A stretch of DNA of 12,469 nucleotides from the NCBI GenBank assembly GCA_003222835.1, contig QHXE01000341.1, forward strand, positions 1-12,469. The letters are read 5' to 3'. Origin of the DNA: Acidobacteriota bacterium (GTDB lineage: Bacteria; Acidobacteriota; Blastocatellia; Pyrinomonadales; Pyrinomonadaceae). Below, piece by piece: positions 1 through 6,363 of the stretch. The position numbers were made by a program, and so were the translations under genes. Every line of letters begins with the position of its first letter. The stretch's first letter is position 1. The notes under the pieces were generated by a model. The model worked only from the letters and a program-made list of their open reading frames with translations, ran no database searches and was not told where the DNA came from.

Positions 1-147
1 GCGCTGCCGCTCCTGAAATTCACTCACCCAGCTCGTGACGGTATTGACCATGTCGCTGGCCGTCTTACGCGCGGCCTTTGGTTTGGCCGGCTTTCGCTGA
101 GCACGTTCGGAGCGCTTTACGATTTTTACTACTTTTTTCTCTGACAT
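1..147 (-). CDS. Unidentified basic small protein, 5' part only
   Basis: Open frame read leftward from an ATG at 145-147 to the window edge, giving 49 residues with no stop, so the 3' end lies outside. The N-terminus begins MSEKKVVKIVKRSERAQRK and is rich in Lys, Arg and Ala over the first 30 residues. A more ordinary stretch follows (SDMVNTVTSWVSEFQERQR), which could start an amphipathic helix. There is no signal peptide or membrane segment. The only Shine-Dalgarno-like sequence (GAAAGG) is about 19 bases upstream, which is far. I do not recognise the family. A basic tail before a helical body would fit nucleic-acid or ribosome association, but that is a guess. Confidence 0.6.
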   Translation of the reverse strand, partial: MSEKKVVKIVKRSERAQRKPAKPKAARKTASDMVNTVTSWVSEFQERQR

Positions 148-495
148 ATTCGGGTTATCTATCGCAGCCTTTCAAGAACCGGCTGCTCTCTCTTTTTCTA
201 AGCCTTGTCTGATTCAGGCCTTCGAGTGATTCGCAAGTTAGATCAACGAAATCGCTGCTTGAAAGTTCCGTTTCTACCGTGCCTGTTCGGGGGAAAACTA
301 ATTGACCTGTTTCAGGAAAGCGATGTCTTAGACGCGGCCAGATTGGTTTTGGTTGCAGAAAAGCTTAACAGAATGCGTCTAGCTATGACAACCTCTCCTC
401 ATGGTGGCTTTCTGCTTGGAGTTCTCTCGATCAGTTTTTAGCGCGAAGAAGAACCTGACACCTGATAGGTTAGTCCGATTCTGAAGTCTCTGTCG
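148..495. other. Intergenic stretch without a convincing gene
   Basis: About 350 bases between the start of the leftmost gene and the stop of the four-cysteine protein. A 78-residue plus-strand frame (TTG at 205 to 441) is open, but it lacks a ribosome-binding site and any family signature, so I do not call it. A hairpin GCAGCC (164-169) / GGCTGC (181-186) is followed on the plus strand by a pyrimidine run. It lies in the leader of the leftmost gene. A weaker hairpin AACCT/AGGTT lies near 454-473. No RNA gene was recognised. Confidence 0.5.
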
Positions 496-786
496 TCAGA
501 TGAAAACTACCGACTGTGAGCTTGGAATATCAAATCGCTTGCGGCAGCGCGGGTTTCGACAAGCGAGCATGTCGTCGATGCGAACCATGTAGTCACGAGA
601 CTTTTGGAATTGGGCGCGATCCATTTCGTTAGCTCCGCGCGGAGGCGATGGTTTCTTGGTTCGCCTAAGCCAGCGCACTTCGTATTCGGCGCGCTCGCGG
701 CAATGCGGGCATGAAAATGTTGCCCGCTTTACTTCCTGCTTCTCGTTAAAAAAATCTCGTTCATTCATAAGTTGGAGCGTCGACAT
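496..786 (-). CDS. Small four-cysteine, putative zinc-ribbon protein
   Basis: A 96-residue protein with stop TGA at 496-498. It has two cysteine pairs: CPHC at residues 26-29 and C-RNPR-C at 76-81. They are separated by a basic Pro/Arg-rich segment (RRTKKPSPPRG, 41-51). A CX2C knuckle plus a second pair about 45 residues later is typical of small zinc ribbons. The CX4C spacing of the second pair is less usual. There is no signal peptide or membrane segment, so it is probably cytosolic. The start is uncertain: ATG at 786 has AAGG abutting it, and a second ATG at 768 has no clear ribosome-binding site. It lies 57 bases after the receiver gene on the same strand and may be co-transcribed with it. 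I cannot name the family. Zinc binding is inferred from the cysteine pattern only. Confidence 0.6.
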   Translation of the reverse strand: MSTLQLMNERDFFNEKQEVKRATFSCPHCRERAEYEVRWLRRTKKPSPPRGANEMDRAQFQKSRDYMVRIDDMLACRNPRCRKRFDIPSSQSVVFI

Positions 787-801
787 CCTTGTCGGCGGTT
801 C

Positions 802-817
802 GCGGGCTCCTGCCCGC
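802..817. repeat. Short perfect palindrome between receiver and four-cysteine genes
   Basis: GCGGGC (802-807) and GCCCGC (812-817) form a 6-bp stem with a 4-base loop in the 57-bp gap between two minus-strand genes. No T-run follows on the minus strand, so it is a poor intrinsic terminator. It resembles single REP-type units. It could affect mRNA between the two genes. Confidence 0.45.
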
Positions 818-843
818 TCTTACGTGCTTGCTACGATTCTCGT

Positions 844-1269
844 TCATTCCTCGATTTCTAATTCGGCGGCGCCCTTCGCAGCCGCGGCCGTTTTGGCCTT
901 TTCCTCTTGTAGCAAACGTTCCACAGCAGAAACAAGGCGCGTGGCATCGATGGGTTTCGGTTCGTAGGCGTCGGCGCCTCGCGCCAAAGCGAGCGTCGGC
1001 TGACCAGTGCCCCACTCAGCGACACTCAGCACGAAGGTCTCGCTGAGCTTCGGCGTGGCTCGCACGCGTTCGACGAATTCTGCCCCGTAGTCCGGCTGGG
1101 CAAGATCGACGACTACAAGATCAAAGGGCGAATCGAGCAATGAAGCATACGCGGTTCGGCGATCGCCCGCGTTAGTCACCGAAAATCCGCGCTCTTCGAG
1201 AGCGCCGCGGATCACGCGTGAAGGTGCTTCGTCACTTACTATCAGGATTCGCTGCGGCTCCACCACCAT
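844..1269 (-). CDS. Stand-alone response-regulator receiver domain protein
   Basis: A 141-residue protein that is almost entirely a CheY-like receiver domain (about 6-120) with a short Lys/Ala/Glu-rich tail (121-141) and no output domain. Visible signature residues are: the first strand ILIVSDE with an acidic pocket at D13/E14; the phosphoacceptor D55 in LVVVDLAQPD; the hydroxyl switch residue S82 in VLSVAEWG; and the conserved lysine K105 in EPKPID. The usual double acidic motif is SDE here, so only one classical Asp precedes Glu. No histidine kinase lies in the window, so the partner is unknown. Phosphorylation presumably controls protein-protein contacts, as in other single-domain regulators. 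ATG at 1269 has only a weak purine stretch upstream. A palindromic repeat begins six bases upstream of it. Confidence 0.85.
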   Translation of the reverse strand: MVVEPQRILIVSDEAPSRVIRGALEERGFSVTNAGDRRTAYASLLDSPFDLVVVDLAQPDYGAEFVERVRATPKLSETFVLSVAEWGTGQPTLALARGADAYEPKPIDATRLVSAVERLLQEEKAKTAAAAKGAAELEIEE

Positions 1270-1274
1270 TGTTT

Positions 1275-1437
1275 TCTCTAGCCCAGGTATTCACACCTGG
1301 GAAACGAGAGCGAAGGGTAATTGATCAACCTCTTTTAGGAGGTTTATGAATCCGGCTTTAGCCAAGCGCGCCCCATAAATGGTGCTTCAATAAAACCACT
1401 GCCCGTCAACCCAGGCGTAAACACCTGGGCTAAAGAG
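1275..1437. repeat. Inverted pair of CCCAGG-type palindromes (REP-like)
   Basis: The left unit has CCCAGGT (1282-1288) and ACCTGGG (1295-1301) as perfect 7-bp arms. The right unit has CCCAGG (1410-1415) and CCTGGG (1424-1429). Their outer flanks match when one is reverse-complemented (TCTCTAGCCCAGGT versus TCTCTTTAGCCCAGGT), so the two units face each other as an inverted pair. A third hairpin, AACCTC (1327-1332) / GAGGTT (1339-1344), lies between them. The arrangement resembles bacterial interspersed mosaic elements or a small non-autonomous element. Its left end is six bases from the start codon of the receiver gene, so on the minus strand it would be folded in that gene's leader. Confidence 0.7.
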
Positions 1438-1499
1438 AGACTCTCGCAAGCGCTCCGGATTTTGCTAAGCCGATCAGCAATGCTGCCCGATGCAGGAGA

Positions 1500-1829
1500 T
1501 TAATTCAGCTCGCACAAATCGCGCAGGTATTGAAAACTATAAATACCAGTCTCGTGCCCGTCGCTCCAACGGAAATTCAGTGCGTAACGGCCGACGACTG
1601 AGACATCCTGAATCTCGACCTCATCTGAAATCGCTTCCGGTTTCAATGTCCGCTGTCCCGTCCATTCGTTGACGCACTGGGCGCAAGGGCACGACCGCCG
1701 CAGGGCCACAGCATCATAGTTGCACACGCGGCCATCTGCCCAAGTGATCCGCATCTGAGAATTGTTCTCTTGCGAAATCTCTCGTGGCTCGATCTCATCA
1801 CGTCCGCGCCTCCCGGTTAAGCTATCCAT
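1500..1829 (-). CDS. DUF971 family protein (GBBH-like N-terminal domain)
   Basis: A 109-residue protein matching the DUF971 pattern from about residue 26: ITWADG (28-33), the cysteine cluster CPCAQC (C47, C49, C52), NEWTGQR (54-60), VGRYALNFRWSDGH (79-92) and GIYSFQYLRDLC (95-106). This fold is the N-terminal domain of gamma-butyrobetaine hydroxylase. In bacteria it also occurs alone, or near Mrp/ApbC-type iron-sulfur carriers. The Cys residues and DGH suggest metal binding. The role of the stand-alone form is not settled. The start is uncertain: ATG at 1829 gives about 25 extra hydrophilic residues with no ribosome-binding site, while ATG at 1754 begins just before the domain and is plausible. 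The gene stands alone, separated from the peptidase gene by a terminator. Confidence 0.88.
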   Translation of the reverse strand: MDSLTGRRGRDEIEPREISQENNSQMRITWADGRVCNYDAVALRRSCPCAQCVNEWTGQRTLKPEAISDEVEIQDVSVVGRYALNFRWSDGHETGIYSFQYLRDLCELN

Positions 1830-1905
1830 CTTAGCGCTGCGCGCGTCTAACTCGCCTGCCCATCTTAAACCTCAGCGGAAGATCTCACAACGGGCGACCG
1901 GGCTC

Positions 1906-1964
1906 TTAGCGAGATCAAAACAAAGGCCGGCCTGGGAAAGGCCGGCCTAAATAGTGCTCGCTAA
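1906..1964 (-). terminator. Nested palindromes, likely terminator of the peptidase gene
   Basis: Two copies of the self-complementary decamer AGGCCGGCCT (1924-1933 and 1939-1948) are separated by five bases. They can form a 10-bp G+C-rich stem. On the minus strand the stem is followed by TTTGTTTTGATC, a good intrinsic terminator layout, and the stop of the prolyl oligopeptidase gene is 28 bases upstream. A further 8-bp inverted repeat, TTAGCGAG (1906-1913) / CTCGCTAA (1957-1964), encloses the whole structure. Confidence 0.75.
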
Positions 1965-1975
1965 AGAATCGCAAG

Positions 1976-4156
1976 TCACCACTTTGGCGTGACGCCAAGG
2001 TTGTAGAAAATGAACGAATAGATGTCCGCGGTCTGCTCCAGTTGCTTCGTCGTGCTGCTGGCGCCGTGGCCCGATTTGGTGTCGATGCGAATCAGGATTG
2101 GGTCGGCACCAGCCTGCGCTGCCTGCAATGCCGCAGCGTACTTGAAGGAGTGCGCAGGCACGACGCGATCATCGTGATCCGCCGTCGTCACCAGAATCGA
2201 CGGATACTTTGTTCCACGCTTGATATTGTGAACGGGCGAATAGGCATAGAGCGCTTTGAACTCCGCTTCGTTGGCGTCGCTCCGGCCATAATCCGCCGCC
2301 CAATTCCATCCGATCGTGAAAGTGTGATAGCGCAGCATATCCATCACGCCGGCATGCTGATGCACTGCCCTGAAAAGATCGGGCCGTTGATTGGCAACCG
2401 CGCCCACCAATAAACCGCCATTCGAAGCGCCGTCAATCGCCAGCTTGGCGGATGAAGTATACCTTTCTTTAATTAAATACTCGGCCGCGGCGATGAAGTC
2501 ATCAAACACATTCTGCTTCTTCAATTTGGTTCCGGCTTCGTGCCACTTCTCGCCGTACTCGCCGCCGCCCCGCATGTTCGCCGAAGCGTAAACGACGCCC
2601 TGTTCCAGCAGAGCCAGTCGCAACGAACTAAACGATGGATTCGTGGTGATGTTGAAGCCGCCGTAGCCGTAAAGCAACGTCGGGTTATTTCCATCCAGCT
2701 TGATTCCCTTTTTGTAAGTCAGAAACATCGGCACGCGCGTACCGTCTTTGCTGTTGTAGAAGACCTGCTTCACTTCGTAATCGTTGGCATTGAAGCCGGG
2801 AATTTCGACGGTGCGAAACACCGAACTCTTCCTGGTTGCGATATCATATTGGTAAATCGCCGGTGGTGCGTTGAATGAAGTGAAACTATAGAAGACGAAC
2901 TTGTCATCGTTGCGTCCGCCGAAGCCACCCGCGGTGCCGAGGCCGGGCAGAGTAATTTCATTCTCGAGTTTGCCGTCCAGACTGTAAACGTACGCCCGAG
3001 TAGTTACGTCCTTCAAATAAGTCGCGAAGAGTTTGCCACCGGCTGTGCCCGAGCCCTCCAACGGTTCGGGCCGTTCCGGCAAAACGTCTTTCCAGGTCTT
3101 CGTCGCCGGATCGTAGAGCACAACCTTCCCGTTCGGCGCGCCATGATTGGTTCGAATCAAGAATTTATCGCCGATGTCATCGAGCACACCAAAACTGTCG
3201 TTGGTGATATCGGCAACAATAGGAGTGAACGCCTTATCGCCTTTCGACAGATCGCGAAAAGAAAGCGCGTTTCCATCCTTCCCCTTGCCTCGCTCGGAAA
3301 CCGAAAGAATCGCGAAGCGCTGATCTTCAGTTACACTCACGCCCTGAAATCGTTGCGAGTGTTCCTTGTCTTCATAGATCAGTTCATCTTCTGATTGCGG
3401 CGTGCCGAGCTTGTGATAATAGACGGTCTGAAATTCATTCTTCGAGTACAGCTCTTTGCCTTTTTCGGGAGCGGGATAGCGGCTGTAGAAGAATCCTTCA
3501 TCGCCCAACCAAGAGCCGCCGCCGTTTTTGATCCACTGCAAATGATCGTTCAGCGGCTTTTTGCTTGCGACATCCAAAACGTAAAGGTCGTTCCAGTCTG
3601 AGCCGCCCTGCGAAATTCCGTAGAGCACATAATTCCCCTTTGGGGACCACGAGAATGCTCCTAAGCGCGAAGTTCCGTCGGCCGAAAATTTGTTCGGATC
3701 GAGCAAAAGCTCAGGCGTGGCGTCCAAACCTCTCTGAATGTAATAGACGTTTTGATTCTGGAGGCCGTCGTTCTTTGAGAAGACGAACCACTCGCCGCGT
3801 CGGCTGGGAGCGGTGTACTTCGGATAATTCAGAAGCTTAGTCAGACGATCTTTGAGTTGAGCACGGTAAGGAATCTTGTCGAGATATGCGAACGTGACTT
3901 TATTCTCGGCTTCGACCCAGGCCGCGACTTCGGGCGAATCATTGTTCTCGAGCCAGCGATAAGGATCGGGAACCTTCGTGCCGAAGTAGTCGTCAACCTG
4001 ATCGACTTTTTTCGTTGCCGGATAAGTGAGCCGCCCGCCATTGCCATCTCCGTCGCCACTCTTTTGGGCGTTTACCGAAACGAGAGGCGTGGACAACAAC
4101 ACCGCCAAAAACACGACTGTAGCCAGCGTTATAAAAGCAAACTTAATCTTTCTCAT
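1976..4156 (-). CDS. Prolyl oligopeptidase, family S9A, exported
   Basis: A 726-residue serine peptidase that cleaves short peptides on the carboxyl side of proline. An N-terminal signal peptide (MRKIKF, then a hydrophobic core to about 27, with a likely cut after VNA30) implies export to the periplasm or outside. The YPATKKVDQVDDYFGTKVPDPYRWLE segment (from about 45) is the family's N-terminal signature. A seven-bladed beta-propeller follows to about 440, then the alpha/beta-hydrolase domain. The catalytic triad is visible: S578 in GASNGG, D662 in TADHDDRVVP with R664 beside it, and H697 in SGHGASS. GVMDML and DYG also match the family. Length is normal for S9A plus a leader. ATG at 4156 has GGAGG about 11 bases upstream. 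The gene follows lpxB by 83 bases on the same strand and ends at a clear terminator. Confidence 0.96.
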   Translation of the reverse strand: MRKIKFAFITLATVVFLAVLLSTPLVSVNAQKSGDGDGNGGRLTYPATKKVDQVDDYFGTKVPDPYRWLENNDSPEVAAWVEAENKVTFAYLDKIPYRAQLKDRLTKLLNYPKYTAPSRRGEWFVFSKNDGLQNQNVYYIQRGLDATPELLLDPNKFSADGTSRLGAFSWSPKGNYVLYGISQGGSDWNDLYVLDVASKKPLNDHLQWIKNGGGSWLGDEGFFYSRYPAPEKGKELYSKNEFQTVYYHKLGTPQSEDELIYEDKEHSQRFQGVSVTEDQRFAILSVSERGKGKDGNALSFRDLSKGDKAFTPIVADITNDSFGVLDDIGDKFLIRTNHGAPNGKVVLYDPATKTWKDVLPERPEPLEGSGTAGGKLFATYLKDVTTRAYVYSLDGKLENEITLPGLGTAGGFGGRNDDKFVFYSFTSFNAPPAIYQYDIATRKSSVFRTVEIPGFNANDYEVKQVFYNSKDGTRVPMFLTYKKGIKLDGNNPTLLYGYGGFNITTNPSFSSLRLALLEQGVVYASANMRGGGEYGEKWHEAGTKLKKQNVFDDFIAAAEYLIKERYTSSAKLAIDGASNGGLLVGAVANQRPDLFRAVHQHAGVMDMLRYHTFTIGWNWAADYGRSDANEAEFKALYAYSPVHNIKRGTKYPSILVTTADHDDRVVPAHSFKYAAALQAAQAGADPILIRIDTKSGHGASSTTKQLEQTADIYSFIFYNLGVTPKW

Positions 4157-4239
4157 TTTGGATTGGTCCTCCGGGAAATCTTTCGGAAACTGAATTGTCG
4201 GCGGAAGATACTTTAGTCGAGACCGGCGAAAAATTCCAC

Positions 4240-5418
4240 TCAGCCTGAGATGAATTGCAGAATTGCCTGGGCGGCGCGCCGGGAAGCGCCTGGTTCGCCC
4301 AATTTACCCGCGACTTCGTGCAGTTGCTCGCGCATCGATCGGTTGCTAATTGGATCAAGCAAAGCGAGTAATTCTCGGGCTAAAGCTTCGGCATTCAAGT
4401 CGTTTTGGATTAGCTCTGTCGCCAGTCGTTGTCCGGCGATTAGATTCACCAGGCCGTAATGCTCGGCGGTAATCAAACGCCCGAGAATGTGCCAATTGAC
4501 AAACGATTCCCTGTAAACAATCACCAGTGGCGTGCCGAGCAGCGCGGCTTCGAGTGTGGCGGTCCCGCTCGCAACCGCAGCGGCGTCAGCAGCGGCTAAA
4601 GCTTCGCGCGTTTCGTGATGGATGATGCGGAGAGAAGTTTTAGACGACCAATTATTTGCGCCCCCTTGAATTATTTCCTGAGCTTCTTTGGGATCGCGAT
4701 TCGGAGCGACCACCACGATAAACTGAATGTCAGGGCGTTGCTTTGAAATCACCAAAGACGCGCCGAGCATTGGGGGCAGAATTCGAATTAATTCTTTGTG
4801 CCTGCTACCGGGCAGCAGCGCGACAATCGGGCGCGACGGATCGAGATCGTTACGACGACAGAACTCTTCACGATCGTAGCGCGCGTGAACTTCGCCAACG
4901 AGCGGATGCCCGACATACTCAACGTGTGTCATGCCACGCTTGGCATACCACTCTTTCTCGAACGGCAGAATCGAAAGCAGCAAATCGACGTCGCGTCTCA
5001 CGTTTCGCGCGCGATATGAACGCCAGGCCCATAATTGCGGACTGACATAGTAAATGACCTTAATCCCTCGACGGTGCAGCCAGCGCGCGAGACGCAGATT
5101 GAAGTCGGGCCAATCAACCAGAATCGCAGTCTCGGGTCTGCTTTTTATCGCGGCGCGTTTCAATTCTCCAAAGGCGCGCCAGAATTTCGGCAAAGAGCGC
5201 GCGATCTCCCAAAGCCCAAGGATCGAAAGTTCATCCGCGCGAACCACCGAATCCACGCCCGCCGCGCGCATCTGCCGTCCCGTCGCCCCAAAACATTCGA
5301 ACTGAGTCTCCGGCGCGATCGCGCCCAACGCGTCGACAAGCGCAGCGGCATGCGCATCGCCCGAGGCTTCACCGGCGACGATCATTACGCGAAGACGCTT
5401 GGTTGAGTTTTGGGCCAC
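4240..5418 (-). CDS. lpxB: Lipid-A-disaccharide synthase
   Basis: A 392-residue GT19 glycosyltransferase. It joins UDP-2,3-diacylglucosamine and lipid X into the lipid A disaccharide at the inner face of the cytoplasmic membrane. Family motifs in order: VAGEASGD (14-21), DWPDFNLRLA (102-111), YYVSPQLWAWR (123-133), the LLLSILPFEKEWY block (146-158), VGHPLVGEV (169-177), LLPGSRHKE (201-209) and the nucleotide-binding ASGTATLEAALLGTP (283-297). Length is close to the E. coli enzyme. The start used is GTG at 5418; no good ribosome-binding site is visible, but the N-terminal length fits the family. No other lpx gene is in the window, so it is separated from the usual lpxD-fabZ-lpxA cluster. It implies an outer membrane with lipid A. 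It is divergent from the exported protein gene, with a palindromic repeat between them. Confidence 0.96.
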   Translation of the reverse strand: MAQNSTKRLRVMIVAGEASGDAHAAALVDALGAIAPETQFECFGATGRQMRAAGVDSVVRADELSILGLWEIARSLPKFWRAFGELKRAAIKSRPETAILVDWPDFNLRLARWLHRRGIKVIYYVSPQLWAWRSYRARNVRRDVDLLLSILPFEKEWYAKRGMTHVEYVGHPLVGEVHARYDREEFCRRNDLDPSRPIVALLPGSRHKELIRILPPMLGASLVISKQRPDIQFIVVVAPNRDPKEAQEIIQGGANNWSSKTSLRIIHHETREALAAADAAAVASGTATLEAALLGTPLVIVYRESFVNWHILGRLITAEHYGLVNLIAGQRLATELIQNDLNAEALARELLALLDPISNRSMREQLHEVAGKLGEPGASRRAAQAILQFISG

Positions 5419-5437
5419 GCTGAATCAAGTCGAGATC

Positions 5438-5526
5438 TAACCGCAGAGGGCGGCAGAGGTTTGGCAGAGGATGCAGAGCGTTTTCCTCAGCGCCCTCTCC
5501 GAAAACCTCCGCGACCTCTGCGGTTA
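5438..5526. repeat. Long imperfect hairpin of the CCGCAGAGG type
   Basis: Perfect 12-bp outer arms, TAACCGCAGAGG (5438-5449) and CCTCTGCGGTTA (5515-5526), enclose several further GCAGAGG-like units that pair imperfectly. The element lies between the divergent starts of lpxB and the exported protein gene, so it occupies the shared promoter region. The repeat at 9159-9257 has the same style (CACAGAGG units). Such CAGAG-rich inverted repeats recur in many bacterial genomes. No transposase is associated. Confidence 0.75.
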
Positions 5527-5589
5527 AGAAACTCTTCCGTTTACCTCACCTCGTTATCGCACCTTCTGACTTCAATGCTAAAATGCGGC

Positions 5590-6261
5590 ATGATCTTGAA
5601 TACCCTAGGCCAGGCGCGACTTTTCCCGTTGATCGCGATCCTGTTGACTTGCGCGATCGGTTCTGACGCGCAATCGGGCCGCCGCTCGACTGGTGGATCG
5701 ACTGCGACGGCGCCCTCAGTTTCTGGCCCAAAGACCGTTGAGAAGAAACCGGAAAAACCTCCATCGATTCAATTGTTAGTGGGCGTTGCAGACCCCGACG
5801 CTTTCACTAACATCCCTTACTACTTGTCAGACACAGTCCTCGATAATTGCTTGCGGCGCTTAGGCGATGCCTCAGATGTTATGGCCACTTCGGCGGGACG
5901 CGGCATGAATCGGTCCGATGCAATCCGGCATGCCAAAGAGGAGAAAAACAGATACGTGGTATGGCTGCAAATCGGAAGCGACCTCACAAATTCAAGCAAA
6001 CAATCAAAGAACGGTCCCGATGAGTTGTACGTCAATTACACGATATTCGAACCGGAGACGGCAAAGGTCAGACAATCGGGCCGAACCCACCAATCGATCT
6101 ACAAGACCGGACGAGTCGGAGTTTCGGGCCCCTCGAAAAACAGTCCACTCTATTCCGAGTACGCGCTGAAGCAGGCCGCGCGAGAAACCGCCGAGCGCGT
6201 CCTGGAAACATTCGACATCAAGCTGCGCGACGAGCGTATGTTACAGAACCGCGAGCGGTAG
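5590..6261 (+). CDS. Exported protein of unknown function
   Basis: A 223-residue protein from ATG 5590. It has a signal peptide: positive R10, hydrophobic LFPLIAILLTCAIG (11-24) and a likely cut after SDA27. The LLTC segment is not a good lipobox, because Thr precedes Cys, so a lipoprotein is less likely. A low-complexity Ser/Thr/Gly/Pro/Lys linker follows (28-58), then a compact domain (60-212). The domain shows SIQLLVGVADPDAF and an alternating pattern around RYVVWLQIGSD (121-131) and LYVNYTIFEPETAKV (146-160), which resembles alpha/beta domains that report on or assemble envelope structures. I cannot name the family. ATG 5575 is an in-frame alternative. The frame stays open back to 5410, but that stretch is repeat DNA and overlaps lpxB. 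The last three residues and stop (RER-TAG) lie in a repeat arm. Confidence 0.75.
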   Translation: MILNTLGQARLFPLIAILLTCAIGSDAQSGRRSTGGSTATAPSVSGPKTVEKKPEKPPSIQLLVGVADPDAFTNIPYYLSDTVLDNCLRRLGDASDVMATSAGRGMNRSDAIRHAKEEKNRYVVWLQIGSDLTNSSKQSKNGPDELYVNYTIFEPETAKVRQSGRTHQSIYKTGRVGVSGPSKNSPLYSEYALKQAARETAERVLETFDIKLRDERMLQNRER

Positions 6262-6363
6262 CGACCGGCCTGGGTACGCAGTCGTCCCGACTGCTTTAGC
6301 TTCAGGATGGCGACGCCCAAGCAGGCGAGACGCCTGCGTACCCAAGGCCGGTCGCTAACGCTC
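6253..6363. repeat. Bipartite palindromic element joining two convergent genes
   Basis: Outer arms at 6253-6270 and 6346-6363 are inverted copies matching at 17 of 18 bases (GAGCGKTAGCGACCGGCC). Inner arms TGGGTACGCAG (6271-6281) and CTGCGTACCCA (6334-6344) are perfect. Each half also folds alone: GCAGTCG-TCC-CGACTGC (6278-6294) and GCAGGCG-AGA-CGCCTGC (6321-6337). The whole element can form a long cruciform or act on both mRNAs as a 3' hairpin, and it may terminate both genes. The TAG stop codons of both neighbours lie inside the outer arms. A related unit occurs at 7756-7840. Confidence 0.85.

Noticed and set aside
164..199. Hairpin GCAGCC/GGCTGC followed by a pyrimidine-rich run, resembling a plus-strand terminator
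   Set aside because: No plus-strand gene precedes it. It lies in the leader of a minus-strand gene, so a terminator function is unsupported.
205..441. A 78-codon plus-strand frame beginning with TTG
   Set aside because: No ribosome-binding site, no recognisable motif, and a rare start codon. It looks like chance in a non-coding stretch.
1275..1437. A CRISPR-like array, because similar palindromes recur
   Set aside because: Only two units in opposite orientation. There are no regularly spaced direct repeats and no cas genes.
5410..5589. N-terminal extension of the exported protein back to an ATG at 5410
   Set aside because: It would overlap the lpxB start, runs through a palindromic repeat and places the signal peptide about 60 residues inside the protein.
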